Of a DNA stretch of 64,000 nt, positions 22,919 to 31,036 are shown one piece after another. The notes beneath the pieces are model-generated. The model did no database searches and was not told the DNA's origin. It was given only the letters and a program-made list of their open reading frames with translations. The stretch comes from Ancylobacter sonchi (GTDB taxonomy: Bacteria; Pseudomonadota; Alphaproteobacteria; Rhizobiales; Xanthobacteraceae). The stretch spans positions 1-64,000 of the forward strand of contig NZ_JAHBGF010000020.1 of the NCBI RefSeq assembly GCF_018390695.1, given 5' to 3'. Made by a program: the position numbers and the translations under genes. Each line of letters starts with the position of its first letter. The stretch's first letter is position 1.

Positions 22919-24016
22919 TCACGAAAACTCCCTGATGAGATGCGCGCGTGACGCATCGAAACGAAGGCCGAGACCCGGCGCGGACGGAGCGGCGACGCGG
23001 CCCTCGGCATAGGCGAGCCCGGCGGCCGGATCGTCGACCAGCCCATCGGCGCCATAGAGCTCGGCAAAGCGTGGGCGCGCCGCGACGGTGGCGTGCAGCG
23101 CGGCGGCGGTGGCGAGGCCGCCCTCGTTCATCTGGCCGATCATGAACGGCACCTTGGCCGTGTGGAGCCGGCGGGCGGCCGCCAGCGTCGGCGCGATGCC
23201 GCCGAGCTTGACCAGCTTGAGATGCGCCATGAGGCCGTTGTTGGCCTGGACGATGCGCTCGACGTCGTCGAGCCCCTTCACGCTCTCGTCGAGCATGATC
23301 GGCACCGGCGTCGCGCGGGCGAGGCGGTCGAGCGCCTGCCAGTCGCCTGGCGCCATCGGCTGCTCGACATAGGCGAGGCCGTGGCGTGCGAGTGCCTCCA
23401 GATTGGCGAGGGCGGCCGCCTCGCCCCAGGCACCATTGGCATCGGCTGCGAGCTTGACCGTATCGCCGAAACGCGCGCGCAGCCGGCCGATGCGGCGCAG
23501 ATCGTCGGCGAAGTCGCCAGCGCCGATGCGGACCTTGAGGTCGCGGAACCCGCGCGCGACATAGGCCTCCGCCTGTTCGACGAAGGTGTCGTCGGCGGAG
23601 ACGAACAGCGTCTGGTTGGTGGCGTGCGCAATCTGCGCCTCCGCCGGTGCGCCGAGGAAGACGGCGAGTGGCAGGTCGACCTGTTTCGCCGCGAGATCGT
23701 GCAGCGCGCTGTCGATCAGCGTGCGCACCGGCGCGCTGGCCTGCGCGACGGGTGCGGGCGTCGCCGCGAGCAGGGCCGCCGCGCCGGCGCGGAAGTCGAG
23801 GCGACCGACCACCTCGACGGCCTCCGCCAGCACGGTCTCGGCCGGCAGGCCATTGAGATAGGCGATGTTGAGCCGCACCTCGCCGACCGCGACCAATCCG
23901 TCCCGCTCCAGTCGCAGATAGAGTGCGTCGAGCCCGGCGACCCGGCCGGACGCCGCCGTGTGCAGCACAAGGCCGCCGCCATAGGTGAGCGTGGCGCGAT
24001 GAAGCGAGACGCGCAT
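22919..24016 (-). CDS. Enolase-superfamily racemase/epimerase (MLE/dipeptide-epimerase-like)
   Basis: A 365-residue protein with the capping domain (1-125) and (beta/alpha)7-barrel. Catalytic residues visible: Lys in RDLKVRIG (KxK position), metal ligands Asp in LAADANGAW, Glu in YVEQPM and Asp in IMLDESVKG, and a second Lys in MAHLKLVKLGG. This is the muconate-lactonising subgroup arrangement, used by L-Ala-D/L-Glu epimerases, N-succinylamino-acid racemases and o-succinylbenzoate synthases. Lying between an M20 deacylase and an M24 hydrolase in a transporter operon, it most likely inverts the alpha-carbon of an acylated amino acid or dipeptide-like intermediate. Which substrate cannot be told from sequence. 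Confidence 0.85.
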   Translation of the reverse strand: MRVSLHRATLTYGGGLVLHTAASGRVAGLDALYLRLERDGLVAVGEVRLNIAYLNGLPAETVLAEAVEVVGRLDFRAGAAALLAATPAPVAQASAPVRTLIDSALHDLAAKQVDLPLAVFLGAPAEAQIAHATNQTLFVSADDTFVEQAEAYVARGFRDLKVRIGAGDFADDLRRIGRLRARFGDTVKLAADANGAWGEAAALANLEALARHGLAYVEQPMAPGDWQALDRLARATPVPIMLDESVKGLDDVERIVQANNGLMAHLKLVKLGGIAPTLAAARRLHTAKVPFMIGQMNEGGLATAAALHATVAARPRFAELYGADGLVDDPAAGLAYAEGRVAAPSAPGLGLRFDASRAHLIREFS

Positions 24017-24018
24017 GG

Positions 24019-25197
24019 TCAGGCCGTCAGCATGGATCTGGCGATGTCGCGATAGATCAGGCTCGCGGTCACGAACTCGTCCACCGGCACGAACTCGTCC
24101 GGCTTGTGCGCCATCGACAGCGAGCCAGGCCCAACCACCACGCCCTGCGCTCCGGTGGAGCGGAAATGCACGAGATCACAGGCGCCTTGGAAGCCGAACG
24201 GGCCGGGTTTGCCGATGCCATGCGTGCGACAGGCGGCGAGGCTCGCCTGGACGATGGGCTGGTCAGGCGCCGTCTCGGTGGCGCCGCCGGTGGTCGGCTT
24301 CCATTCGACGATCTCGGCGCGCAGGCCGAAGCGTTCATGGGCACGCGCGAGCAGCGCGGCGATGTCGGCCTTCACCGCCTCCTCGTCCTCGCCCGGCACC
24401 AGCCGCCGGTCCAGCAGCAGCTCGCAGGCGCCGGGCAGCACATTGTCGGCGTGGCCGCCCTGAATGCGGGTGACGGTAAGGCTGGCGCCGCCGACGAGCG
24501 CATGCATGCGGTGGCGAACATCGGTCTCGTGGGTCTCGGCGATCAGCGCCAGCAACTCGCCGGCGCGATAGATCGCGTTCTCGCCCAGATGCGGCGAGCC
24601 GGAATGGGCGGGCACGCCGAGCACCCGCACCAGCGGGCGCAAGCTGCCCTTATGGGCGGAATAGACCGTGTTGGAGGTCGGCTCGCCGACGACGGCGACA
24701 TCGATCTTCGGCCTGCGCGAGGCATAGAGCTTCGCCCCCTCGCTGGCGATCTCCTCATCGGCGACGAACACCGCCAGCAGCGTGCCGGACCATGAGCTCC
24801 GATCGGCGGCGAGCATGCGGACCGCCTCCAGCATGGCGGCGAGCGGCCCCTTGCAGTCGCAGGCGCCGCGTCCATAGAGTCGACCATCGGCCTCGCGCAG
24901 CATGAACGGATCGGAACTCCAGCCGTCGCCGGCCGGCACCACGTCCATATGGGTGTTGAAGGCGAAGACCGGGCCGGGACCGTTGACCAGCTTGGCTTCG
25001 ACATTGACGCGGCCGGGCTTGTACTCGTCGAGCGCGATCTCGAAGCTGAACGGGGCGAGCCGATCACGAATGTACCAGGCGGCATCGATCTCGCGGCCGG
25101 GCGGATTCTCCGTGCGCAGCGCGACCAGTTCGGCGAGCTCGCTCTTCATGCGGGCGATATCCGGCGCGGCGGCAGAAAGGGGCATGGCGTGGCTCAT
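24019..25197 (-). CDS. M20-family metallohydrolase (ArgE/DapE type)
   Basis: A 392-residue zinc amidohydrolase. Metal and catalytic motifs are present: FNTHMDVVPAGDGW (His ligand, Asp), GRGACDCKGPLAAMLEA (bridging Asp), FVADEEIASEG (catalytic Glu and Glu ligand), VVGEPTS, and the late His in LSMAHKPDEFV. The lid domain is about residues 185-300. The family removes acyl groups from amino acids (acetylornithine, succinyl-diaminopimelate and relatives). It is the middle gene of the ABC-M24-M20-epimerase operon, 27 bp after an M24 gene, so it probably deacylates the imported compound or the product of the M24 step. Confidence 0.85.
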   Translation of the reverse strand: MSHAMPLSAAAPDIARMKSELAELVALRTENPPGREIDAAWYIRDRLAPFSFEIALDEYKPGRVNVEAKLVNGPGPVFAFNTHMDVVPAGDGWSSDPFMLREADGRLYGRGACDCKGPLAAMLEAVRMLAADRSSWSGTLLAVFVADEEIASEGAKLYASRRPKIDVAVVGEPTSNTVYSAHKGSLRPLVRVLGVPAHSGSPHLGENAIYRAGELLALIAETHETDVRHRMHALVGGASLTVTRIQGGHADNVLPGACELLLDRRLVPGEDEEAVKADIAALLARAHERFGLRAEIVEWKPTTGGATETAPDQPIVQASLAACRTHGIGKPGPFGFQGACDLVHFRSTGAQGVVVGPGSLSMAHKPDEFVPVDEFVTASLIYRDIARSMLTA

Positions 25198-25224
25198 GGG
25201 AGTGGCATGGACTGAAGGGAGGGC

Positions 25225-26382
25225 TCAGGTGGCGGTGGGGTCGAGCGAGATCGGCATGCGGCCGAGCCGCTCGCAGCCATCGGCGGTGACGAGGAAGGTC
25301 TCGCCGGGCGCGACGTTGCGCTCGCCCTCGGTAACGACCATGTGCAGGAAGATCACCATGCCCTCCTCGATCACCGCCGGGTTGTCGCGATAGACCATCG
25401 GCCAGTCCATCCAGTTCGGCGAGAAGGTGGTGCCGAGGCCGTAGCCGCAGGCATTCAGCCGGTTGGCCATGCCGTCGAAGCCCGCCGATCGCAGCGCGCC
25501 GGTATAGGCGGCGAAGATGTCCCCGAAGGTTGCGCCGGGCCGGATCGTCTCCTGGCACGCCTGAAGCGCGGCGAGGCCGATGTCGTGCAACTGCGCGAGG
25601 CCGGCGTCGGGCGCGCCTACGCGATAGGTGCGCATCAGCGCCGAATGATAGTGCCGGAACACGCCGGCGAACTCGATGGCGATGGTGTCGTCCGCCTCCA
25701 GCCGGCGGCGTCCCGACACATAGCGCCCGAGACCCTGTCCGGGCCCGGAGCCGATGATGAACTCGTTGCCGGAATAGTCGCCGTCGGCGGCGAGGATCGT
25801 GCCCTGGAGTGCGGCGAGAATGTCGCCCTCCCAGGCATGTGGCCGGATCAGCGGCACGGCGGCGGCGAGCGCGGTATCGGCGAGCTCTGCCGCCTTGCGC
25901 ACATAGGCGATCTCGGCCGGACGTTTCGCGGCGCGCTGGCGCGTCACCAGATCGGAGGCGTCGACCAGCTCGCAGAAGCCGTCCATGGCGGCGGACAGCC
26001 GATGGCCATTGGCGGCGGTGAGGCCATAGGCGTCCCATTCGACGCCGAACTTCTCGCCGCGCAGGCCGTGCCCGGCGAGGATGTCGCGCAGCTCCTCCGC
26101 CGGGCGGGCATGGGGGCCGTCGACCCACATGCGCACGTCCTGAAGCATCGAGGTGTAGGCGGCGGCCCGCACATCGGGCGCGCGGGTGAGCAAAGTGAGT
26201 GTGCCGTCCGCGCCGAGATAGAGGCACTGGAAGAACACGTAGCCGAACGTGTCGTAGCCGGTGAGGTAGTACATGCTTTCCTGCCGGAACATCAGCAGCC
26301 CGGCGAGGCCGCGTTCCTTCAGGCCCCGGCAGGTGATGGCGCGGCGCTCGGCGAGTTCCTCGGGCGAAAAATGCAGTGGCAT
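25225..26382 (-). CDS. M24-family hydrolase, creatinase/ectoine-hydrolase-like (second of three)
   Basis: A 385-residue paralogue of its neighbours. The N-terminal creatinase domain is followed from about residue 150 by the M24 fold. At the metal site it reads IAIEFAGVFRHYHSALMRTY, so both prolidase aspartates are missing (Glu and Ala), and the usual His loop is replaced by GYGLGTTFSPNWMDWP. A standard metal-dependent Xaa-Pro dipeptidase is therefore unlikely; metal-independent hydrolysis as in creatinase is the better model. It lies 10 bp from the third M24 gene. Three divergent copies in one operon suggest successive steps on related intermediates or a hetero-oligomer. Confidence 0.8.
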   Translation of the reverse strand: MPLHFSPEELAERRAITCRGLKERGLAGLLMFRQESMYYLTGYDTFGYVFFQCLYLGADGTLTLLTRAPDVRAAAYTSMLQDVRMWVDGPHARPAEELRDILAGHGLRGEKFGVEWDAYGLTAANGHRLSAAMDGFCELVDASDLVTRQRAAKRPAEIAYVRKAAELADTALAAAVPLIRPHAWEGDILAALQGTILAADGDYSGNEFIIGSGPGQGLGRYVSGRRRLEADDTIAIEFAGVFRHYHSALMRTYRVGAPDAGLAQLHDIGLAALQACQETIRPGATFGDIFAAYTGALRSAGFDGMANRLNACGYGLGTTFSPNWMDWPMVYRDNPAVIEEGMVIFLHMVVTEGERNVAPGETFLVTADGCERLGRMPISLDPTAT

Positions 26383-26392
26383 GGCGCTCTCC

Positions 26393-27568
26393 TCAGGCGA
26401 ACAGCGGTTCGAACGGCAGGCGACTGAGCTGCTCGCAGCCTGTCTCGGTGACGATGACGGTGTGCCCCATGCCGACGGCGCGGCGCGAGTCGACCGCGCC
26501 GAGCATGGCGTGCGGGAACAGCACCATGCCGGGCTGCATCACCAGGGGATTGCCGGAATAGATCATCGGCGGCACGTCCATCCAGGTCGGGGCGAAGGTG
26601 GCGCCCAGCGAGTAGCCGCAGGCGCCATAGCGGTCGGCGCCGAAGCCGGAGGCGTCGAGCACGCGGCGGTGCTCGGCATCGATGTCGCTCAAGGGCGCAC
26701 CGGCGCGGATCGCGCCGATCATCGCCTCCATGGTGGCGCGCACCACCTTGAACATGGTGGCGTGCTCCTCGGAGAGGTGGCCGAGGATGACGGTGCGCTC
26801 GATGCAGGCCATGTAGCGGCGATGGCTGGCGCCGAATTCGACCAATACTTGGTCGTTCTCTTCCAGTGGATGGGCGCCGAGCACGCCGCGCCCATAGACC
26901 GCGCGCGGGCCGCTATTGACGATGGGCTGTTCGCTCGGCAGGTCGCCGCCATGGGCGAGCGTGGTGGCCAGGATGGCGCCGGCCATGTCGCCGGAGAGCT
27001 TGCCGGGACGGGCGGCCGCCCGCGCGGCCTCCATGGCGAGATCGGCGAGGCGGCCGGCCTCGCGGACATGCACGAGCTCGGCGGGCGACTTCACCAGGCG
27101 CTGGTCGCGCACCAGGTCGGAGGCGTCGACAAGCGTGGCAAAGCCAGTGAACTCGGTCTCCACGGACCGCCAATTGGCGGCGGTGAGCCCATAGGTGGCG
27201 AATTCGACGCCGAGACGCGCGCCCGCCAGGCCCTTCTCGGCGGCGATGGCGCGCAGTTCGGCGGCGGGATTGGCGTCCTCGGCATTGTACCAAATCCGCA
27301 CGTCCTCGATGGTCGAGGTGTCGCGCGCCTGGGCGAGGTCGGGCCGGCGGGTCAGCAGCGTGATCGGCCCGTCGACCGGCAGCACCGCGCACTGGAAGAA
27401 CACATAGCCCGAGGTGTCGTAGCCGGTGAGGTAGAACAGGCTTTCCTGCGCGAACAGCAGCAGGCCGTCCAGCCCGCGCTCGCGCATCCGAGCGCGGGTG
27501 CGCTCAAGGCGGGCCTCATATTCCGCCAGCGGAAAGGTGGCGAGCGGCGGGGCAACGGCAGTGGACAT
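26393..27568 (-). CDS. M24-family hydrolase, creatinase/ectoine-hydrolase-like (third of three)
   Basis: A 391-residue M24 protein, first enzyme gene after the transporter. The N-terminal domain contains LFYLTGYDTSGYVFFQCAVL, nearly shared with the second copy. The metal-site region is QVLVEFGASHRRYMACIERT, where Cys-Ile stands in place of the second ligand region; the substrate loop is GYSLGATFAPTWMDVP. Like the other two it cannot bind the normal dinuclear metal centre. The 74-bp gap to the ABC ATPase gene contains no obvious terminator, so it is probably cotranscribed from the promoter near 30,709-30,860. Confidence 0.8.
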   Translation of the reverse strand: MSTAVAPPLATFPLAEYEARLERTRARMRERGLDGLLLFAQESLFYLTGYDTSGYVFFQCAVLPVDGPITLLTRRPDLAQARDTSTIEDVRIWYNAEDANPAAELRAIAAEKGLAGARLGVEFATYGLTAANWRSVETEFTGFATLVDASDLVRDQRLVKSPAELVHVREAGRLADLAMEAARAAARPGKLSGDMAGAILATTLAHGGDLPSEQPIVNSGPRAVYGRGVLGAHPLEENDQVLVEFGASHRRYMACIERTVILGHLSEEHATMFKVVRATMEAMIGAIRAGAPLSDIDAEHRRVLDASGFGADRYGACGYSLGATFAPTWMDVPPMIYSGNPLVMQPGMVLFPHAMLGAVDSRRAVGMGHTVIVTETGCEQLSRLPFEPLFA

Positions 27569-27642
27569 GGCAAGGCACCGTGAACGTCGTGAGGGGAAGT
27601 GTCGGGGAGAGTCTTGGCGGGAGGTCTCGGCAACGGCGGGCG

Positions 27643-28413
27643 TCAGGTCAGCCGGACCGCGCGCAGGAAGGACTGCGTGCGGGCGTGGACGGGGTCGTCG
27701 ATCACCTGCTCGGGAGGTCCCTGCTCGACGATGGCGCCCTTCTCGAAGAAGCAGACGCGATCCGCGAGCGCGCGGGCCACCCCCATCTGATGGGTGACGA
27801 TCAGCATGGTGAGGTCGCGCTCCACCGACAAAGCGCGCATCACGTCCAGCACTTCGCCGACGAGCTCGGGATCGAGGGCCGACGTCACTTCGTCGAACAG
27901 CATTACCTTGGGCTCCATCGCCATGGCGCGGGCGATGGCGACGCGCTGCTGCTGGCCGCCGGAAAGCCGCGCGGGATAGCTCGACAGCTTGTCGCCGAGC
28001 CCGACCTTGCGCAGCAGCATCTCGGCCAGCGCCTCGGCCTCGGCCTTCGGCTTGCCGAGCACATGGCGGGGAGCGTTCGCGACGTTCTGCAACGCCGTCA
28101 TGTGCGGGAACAGGTTGAAGTGCTGGAACACCATGCCGACCTTGGCCCGCATATGGTGCAGATGCGCCTGTGTGACCGGCTCGACATCGGCGCCGTCGCG
28201 CACATACCAGAGCGCCTCGCCGTCGATCATCACCATGCCGGCATCGATGCGCTCCAGCGTCATCAGCATGCGCAGCAGCGTGGACTTGCCCGAACCCGAC
28301 GGGCCGATCAGCACCACCTTCTCGCCGCGCGCCGCCTCGAAGTCGAACGCGTCGAGCACCACCGTGGCGCCGAAGCGCTTGGTGACGTTCTCGAATCGGA
28401 CCATGGGCATCAT
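27643..28413 (-). CDS. ABC importer ATP-binding subunit (polar amino acid/ectoine type, EhuA-like)
   Basis: A 256-residue ATPase of the polar amino acid uptake class. Walker A GPSGSGKST, Q-loop VFQHFNLFPHMT, signature LSGGQQQR and Walker [15 protein letters not shown] are intact. The ATG overlaps the upstream permease stop (ATGA, 28413-28410). It energises the two permeases and the binding protein encoded upstream. Close relatives serve ectoine/hydroxyectoine, arginine or opine importers; the EhuB-like binding protein points to small zwitterions. Confidence 0.9.
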   Translation of the reverse strand: MMPMVRFENVTKRFGATVVLDAFDFEAARGEKVVLIGPSGSGKSTLLRMLMTLERIDAGMVMIDGEALWYVRDGADVEPVTQAHLHHMRAKVGMVFQHFNLFPHMTALQNVANAPRHVLGKPKAEAEALAEMLLRKVGLGDKLSSYPARLSGGQQQRVAIARAMAMEPKVMLFDEVTSALDPELVGEVLDVMRALSVERDLTMLIVTHQMGVARALADRVCFFEKGAIVEQGPPEQVIDDPVHARTQSFLRAVRLT

Positions 28414-29075
28414 GCGCGCGTCTCCTCCGGCCGCAGCCGCCGGTCGATGAAATTGATGAGCGGCGCGGCGGCCAGGCTCAGGACGAGATAGATCAGCGCC
28501 GCCGCCGTCACCGGCTCGGTGTACTGGAAGCGCTCGGAGCCGATCTCGTTGGCGACGAACATCAGCTCGGTCACCGTCACTGCCGCGAGGATCGGGGTGT
28601 CCTTCAGCATCGAGATCGCGATGTTGCCGAGCGAGGGCACGATCGGCGGCAGCGCCTGCGGCAGCACGATGTGGCGATAGGCGGCGAGCCGCGAATAGTT
28701 CAGGCTCACCGCGGCCTCCCACTGGCCGCGCGGCACCGATTCCAGCCCCGCCCGGTAGGCCTCGGCGGCATAGGCGCCGTAGTGCAGGCCGAGCGCGGTG
28801 ACGCCGGTCAGGAAGGGCGACAGCGTGATGCCGAAGCCGGGAAGCACGAAGAACAGGAAATAGACCTGCACCAGCAGCGGGGTGGCGCGCAGGAACTCCA
28901 TGGCGAAGCGCGAGAGGAACCGCAGCCAGCGCTGGCGGGCCCGCATCCCCGACACCATCACCAGCCCGACGATCAGCGAGATGGCGAAGCCGGCGAGCGT
29001 CGCCTCAATGGTGACCACGGTCGCCCGCAGCAGCTGGGGCAGGATTTCCCACAGCAGGTCGAAGGAGAACTCCAT
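28410..29075 (-). CDS. ABC importer permease (EhuD-like)
   Basis: A 221-residue inner-membrane permease of the HisMQ type with about five transmembrane helices. The coupling (EAA) loop reads AAVSLNYSRLAAYRHIVLPQ and contacts the ATPase. FLRATPLLVQVYFLFFVLPG is the family's conserved segment after the second helix. It pairs with the permease directly upstream (4-bp gap) to form a heterodimeric channel. Confidence 0.9.
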   Translation of the reverse strand: MEFSFDLLWEILPQLLRATVVTIEATLAGFAISLIVGLVMVSGMRARQRWLRFLSRFAMEFLRATPLLVQVYFLFFVLPGFGITLSPFLTGVTALGLHYGAYAAEAYRAGLESVPRGQWEAAVSLNYSRLAAYRHIVLPQALPPIVPSLGNIAISMLKDTPILAAVTVTELMFVANEIGSERFQYTEPVTAAALIYLVLSLAAAPLINFIDRRLRPEETRA

Positions 29076-29079
29076 CGGT

Positions 29080-29739
29080 TCACCCCGCCGTGTGGTCGAC
29101 GCCGCGCGACAGCGCGCGCTCGATGCGCTGCGCGCCGCCGCTGATGAACAGGGCGATGACGAAATAGACGACGAGCACCGTGCTCAGCACCGCCGTGGTG
29201 TTGAGGTGCACCAGGATGATGTTCTTGGCCTGGAAGGTGAGGTCCGGCAGGGTGATGAGCGACACCAGCGAGGAGGCCTTCAGGATCTCGATGAACAGGC
29301 TGCCGAAAAGCGGCGCCATGACGCGCGCCGCCTGCGGCAGCACGATGAGGCGGAAGCTCTGCGCGGGCGAGTAGTTGAGCGCGATGGCGGCCTCGCGCTG
29401 GCCGCGCGGCACCGAGCGTAGCGCGCCGCGCACGATTTCCGAGCCATAGGCGCCGTTGCACAGGCCGATGGCGAGCACGCCGCAGGCGAGGGCGGGAAGC
29501 TCGATGCCGAAGGAGGGCAGCACGAAGAACAGCCAGAACAGCTGCGCCAGCAGCGAGGTGCCGCGGAACAGCTCGACATAGATGATCGCCGGCACGCGCA
29601 GGATCCTGTGGCGCGATTCACGCGCCAGGCCCGACGCGAACGACATCAGCACCGCGACCACCGCCGCGAGGACGGTGACGATCAGCGTGATGCGTACGCC
29701 TCCGAGCAGCAGCTGGCGGTATTCCCAAACGATTTGCAT
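29080..29739 (-). CDS. ABC importer permease (EhuC-like)
   Basis: A 219-residue HisMQ-type permease, partner of the preceding one. Conserved features are ELFRGTSLLAQLFWLFFVLP, NGAYGSEIVRGALRSVPRGQ and the coupling loop EAAIALNYSPAQSFRLIVLP. About five transmembrane helices are predicted, the first at residues 12-35. The start at 29739 follows a 99-bp spacer from the binding-protein gene. Together the four genes form a complete importer feeding the M24/M20/epimerase enzymes encoded downstream. Confidence 0.9.
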   Translation of the reverse strand: MQIVWEYRQLLLGGVRITLIVTVLAAVVAVLMSFASGLARESRHRILRVPAIIYVELFRGTSLLAQLFWLFFVLPSFGIELPALACGVLAIGLCNGAYGSEIVRGALRSVPRGQREAAIALNYSPAQSFRLIVLPQAARVMAPLFGSLFIEILKASSLVSLITLPDLTFQAKNIILVHLNTTAVLSTVLVVYFVIALFISGGAQRIERALSRGVDHTAG

Positions 29740-29838
29740 GCCTTCTCCAGATCGGAGACGGAGCGGATGCAGGCGGCCCCTGCATCCGCGACCATGGGGT
29801 CTCCCGGCGGGGCGAGGCCCGCCGGCAGGCTCGAAGCA

Positions 29839-30708
29839 TCAGCCCTTGCACAGCTCGGCAGTGGTGAGGCCGACCGGGATATCCGCCTTCGAGAAGCCGA
29901 AGGGCTCGATCATCTTGAGATATTCCGGCGAGTTGAGGATCGCGAGCATCGTCTCGTTGAACGCCTTCAGGAACTCGGCGTCGTCGGTGCGCACCGCATA
30001 GCTGCCCACGCCCAGCGCCGGCTTGCCATTGACGACCGGCTGGGTGAAGGGATCGGCGCGCTCGATCGCCGGGTCGTTGGCGGCCTTGAGCAGTTCCTGC
30101 AGCGAGAGCGAGGGATAGAGGAAGGCGTCGATGCGCCCGGCCTTCACCGCGGCAATCAGGGCGGGGCCATCGGGAAGCGCCACCGCCTGCTCCTTCGGCA
30201 TGCCGGAGGCATAGGCATGCTCGATGAGCGCGCCGGCGCCGGTGGTGTAGCCGAGCTTCAGCGCCGGGTTCTTGGCGAAATCGGCCAGCGAGGACAGCTT
30301 CTTCGGGTTGCCTGCGGGCACGGCGATGGCATCGCCCACGGCGAAGATCGGCTCGGCGAAGGCGACTTGCTTGCAGCGATCCGGGCGGATGTAGAGGCCG
30401 GCCGCGATGATGTCGAAGCGCTTGGCCTTCAGGCCGGGGATCAGCGAGCCGAACGGGGTCAGCACGCCGTCGAACTCCTTCACGCCCATCTTTTCCAGCG
30501 TGGCGCGCAGCAGCACGATATCCGACCCGACCAGCTCGCCATTGGCATTGGCGGAGCTGAAGGGGGCCTCGTTGGCGAAGCCGACGCGGATGATGTCGCC
30601 GGACTTGATCTTGTCCATGAGGGACTGTGCCGCGGCAACGCCGGACATCAGGCTGAGTGCGAGGCCGGCGATCGCCGCCTTGCCGAGGAAGCTCTTGAAC
30701 GTCGTCAT
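29839..30708 (-). CDS. Periplasmic substrate-binding protein, EhuB-like
   Basis: A 289-residue solute-binding protein with a cleavable signal (FLGKAAIAGLALSLMSGVAA, cut after AAAQ likely). The mature part begins IIRVGFANEAPFSSANANGE and contains TPFGSLIPGLKAKRFDIIAA and YIRPDRCKQVAFAEPIFAVG, strongly resembling ectoine/hydroxyectoine-binding EhuB. The start at 30708 has GGAGA 7 bases ahead. Ligand specificity cannot be fixed from sequence: ectoine-like zwitterions are plausible, but no ectoine degradation set (doeB, doeC, doeD) lies here. It is the first gene of the leftward operon and sets the input molecule of the island. Confidence 0.85.
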   Translation of the reverse strand: MTTFKSFLGKAAIAGLALSLMSGVAAAQSLMDKIKSGDIIRVGFANEAPFSSANANGELVGSDIVLLRATLEKMGVKEFDGVLTPFGSLIPGLKAKRFDIIAAGLYIRPDRCKQVAFAEPIFAVGDAIAVPAGNPKKLSSLADFAKNPALKLGYTTGAGALIEHAYASGMPKEQAVALPDGPALIAAVKAGRIDAFLYPSLSLQELLKAANDPAIERADPFTQPVVNGKPALGVGSYAVRTDDAEFLKAFNETMLAILNSPEYLKMIEPFGFSKADIPVGLTTAELCKG

Positions 30709-30830
30709 TTCGTCTCCGGTTCCACTCTGGTCGCCCCGATGAGGTGCGTTTGTTCTGATGCGATTTCGTTCGCGCCTCGCCGCCTGCGCACGTCGTAGGG
30801 GATGACGTTGCGCGAGGGCCGGGCACCCCG

Positions 30831-30860
30831 TGGACAGTGCAAATGCCAGGCCAATACAAT
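30831..30860 (+). promoter_or_regulatory. Sigma-70-like promoter for the 31,037-34,590 genes
   Basis: TGGACA (30831-30836) and TACAAT (30855-30860) are separated by 18 bp, pointing right toward the glutaminase-like gene about 175 bp away. The operator at 30860-30874 overlaps the -10 end, a position suited to repression. Confidence 0.5.
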
Positions 30861-30874
30861 TGGTATACCGATGG
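30860..30874. promoter_or_regulatory. GntR-type operator, copy 1 (TTGGTATACCGATGG)
   Basis: GGTATACC is an 8-bp palindrome of the kind bound by FadR-subfamily GntR regulators. Fourteen of 15 bases match, in inverted orientation, the site at 37332-37348 before the DUF1989 gene. It lies in the 328-bp divergent region between the binding-protein and glutaminase-like genes. Two GntR genes are in the island (41469 and 43897), either of which could bind. Confidence 0.6.
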
Positions 30875-31036
30875 AAAGCCAACGGCACGCGAAATGCATG
30901 CCGGAAAGCCAGCGCTCCCCGCGCCCACGCGCCGGCCTTGTCGGCCGCGTTGTCACCAGGGTCGTCCGCACGGGTTGCCGCCGTTGCGGGCATGATGATG
31001 AACAACTGCGCAGCGCATCTGCGCATGGAGAACAGA

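Noticed and set aside
21742-30708. Straight assignment as an ectoine utilisation operon
   Set aside because: The importer and one M24 protein look EhuB/DoeA-like, but doeB, doeC, doeD and the usual regulators are absent, and three M24 copies plus an epimerase do not fit.
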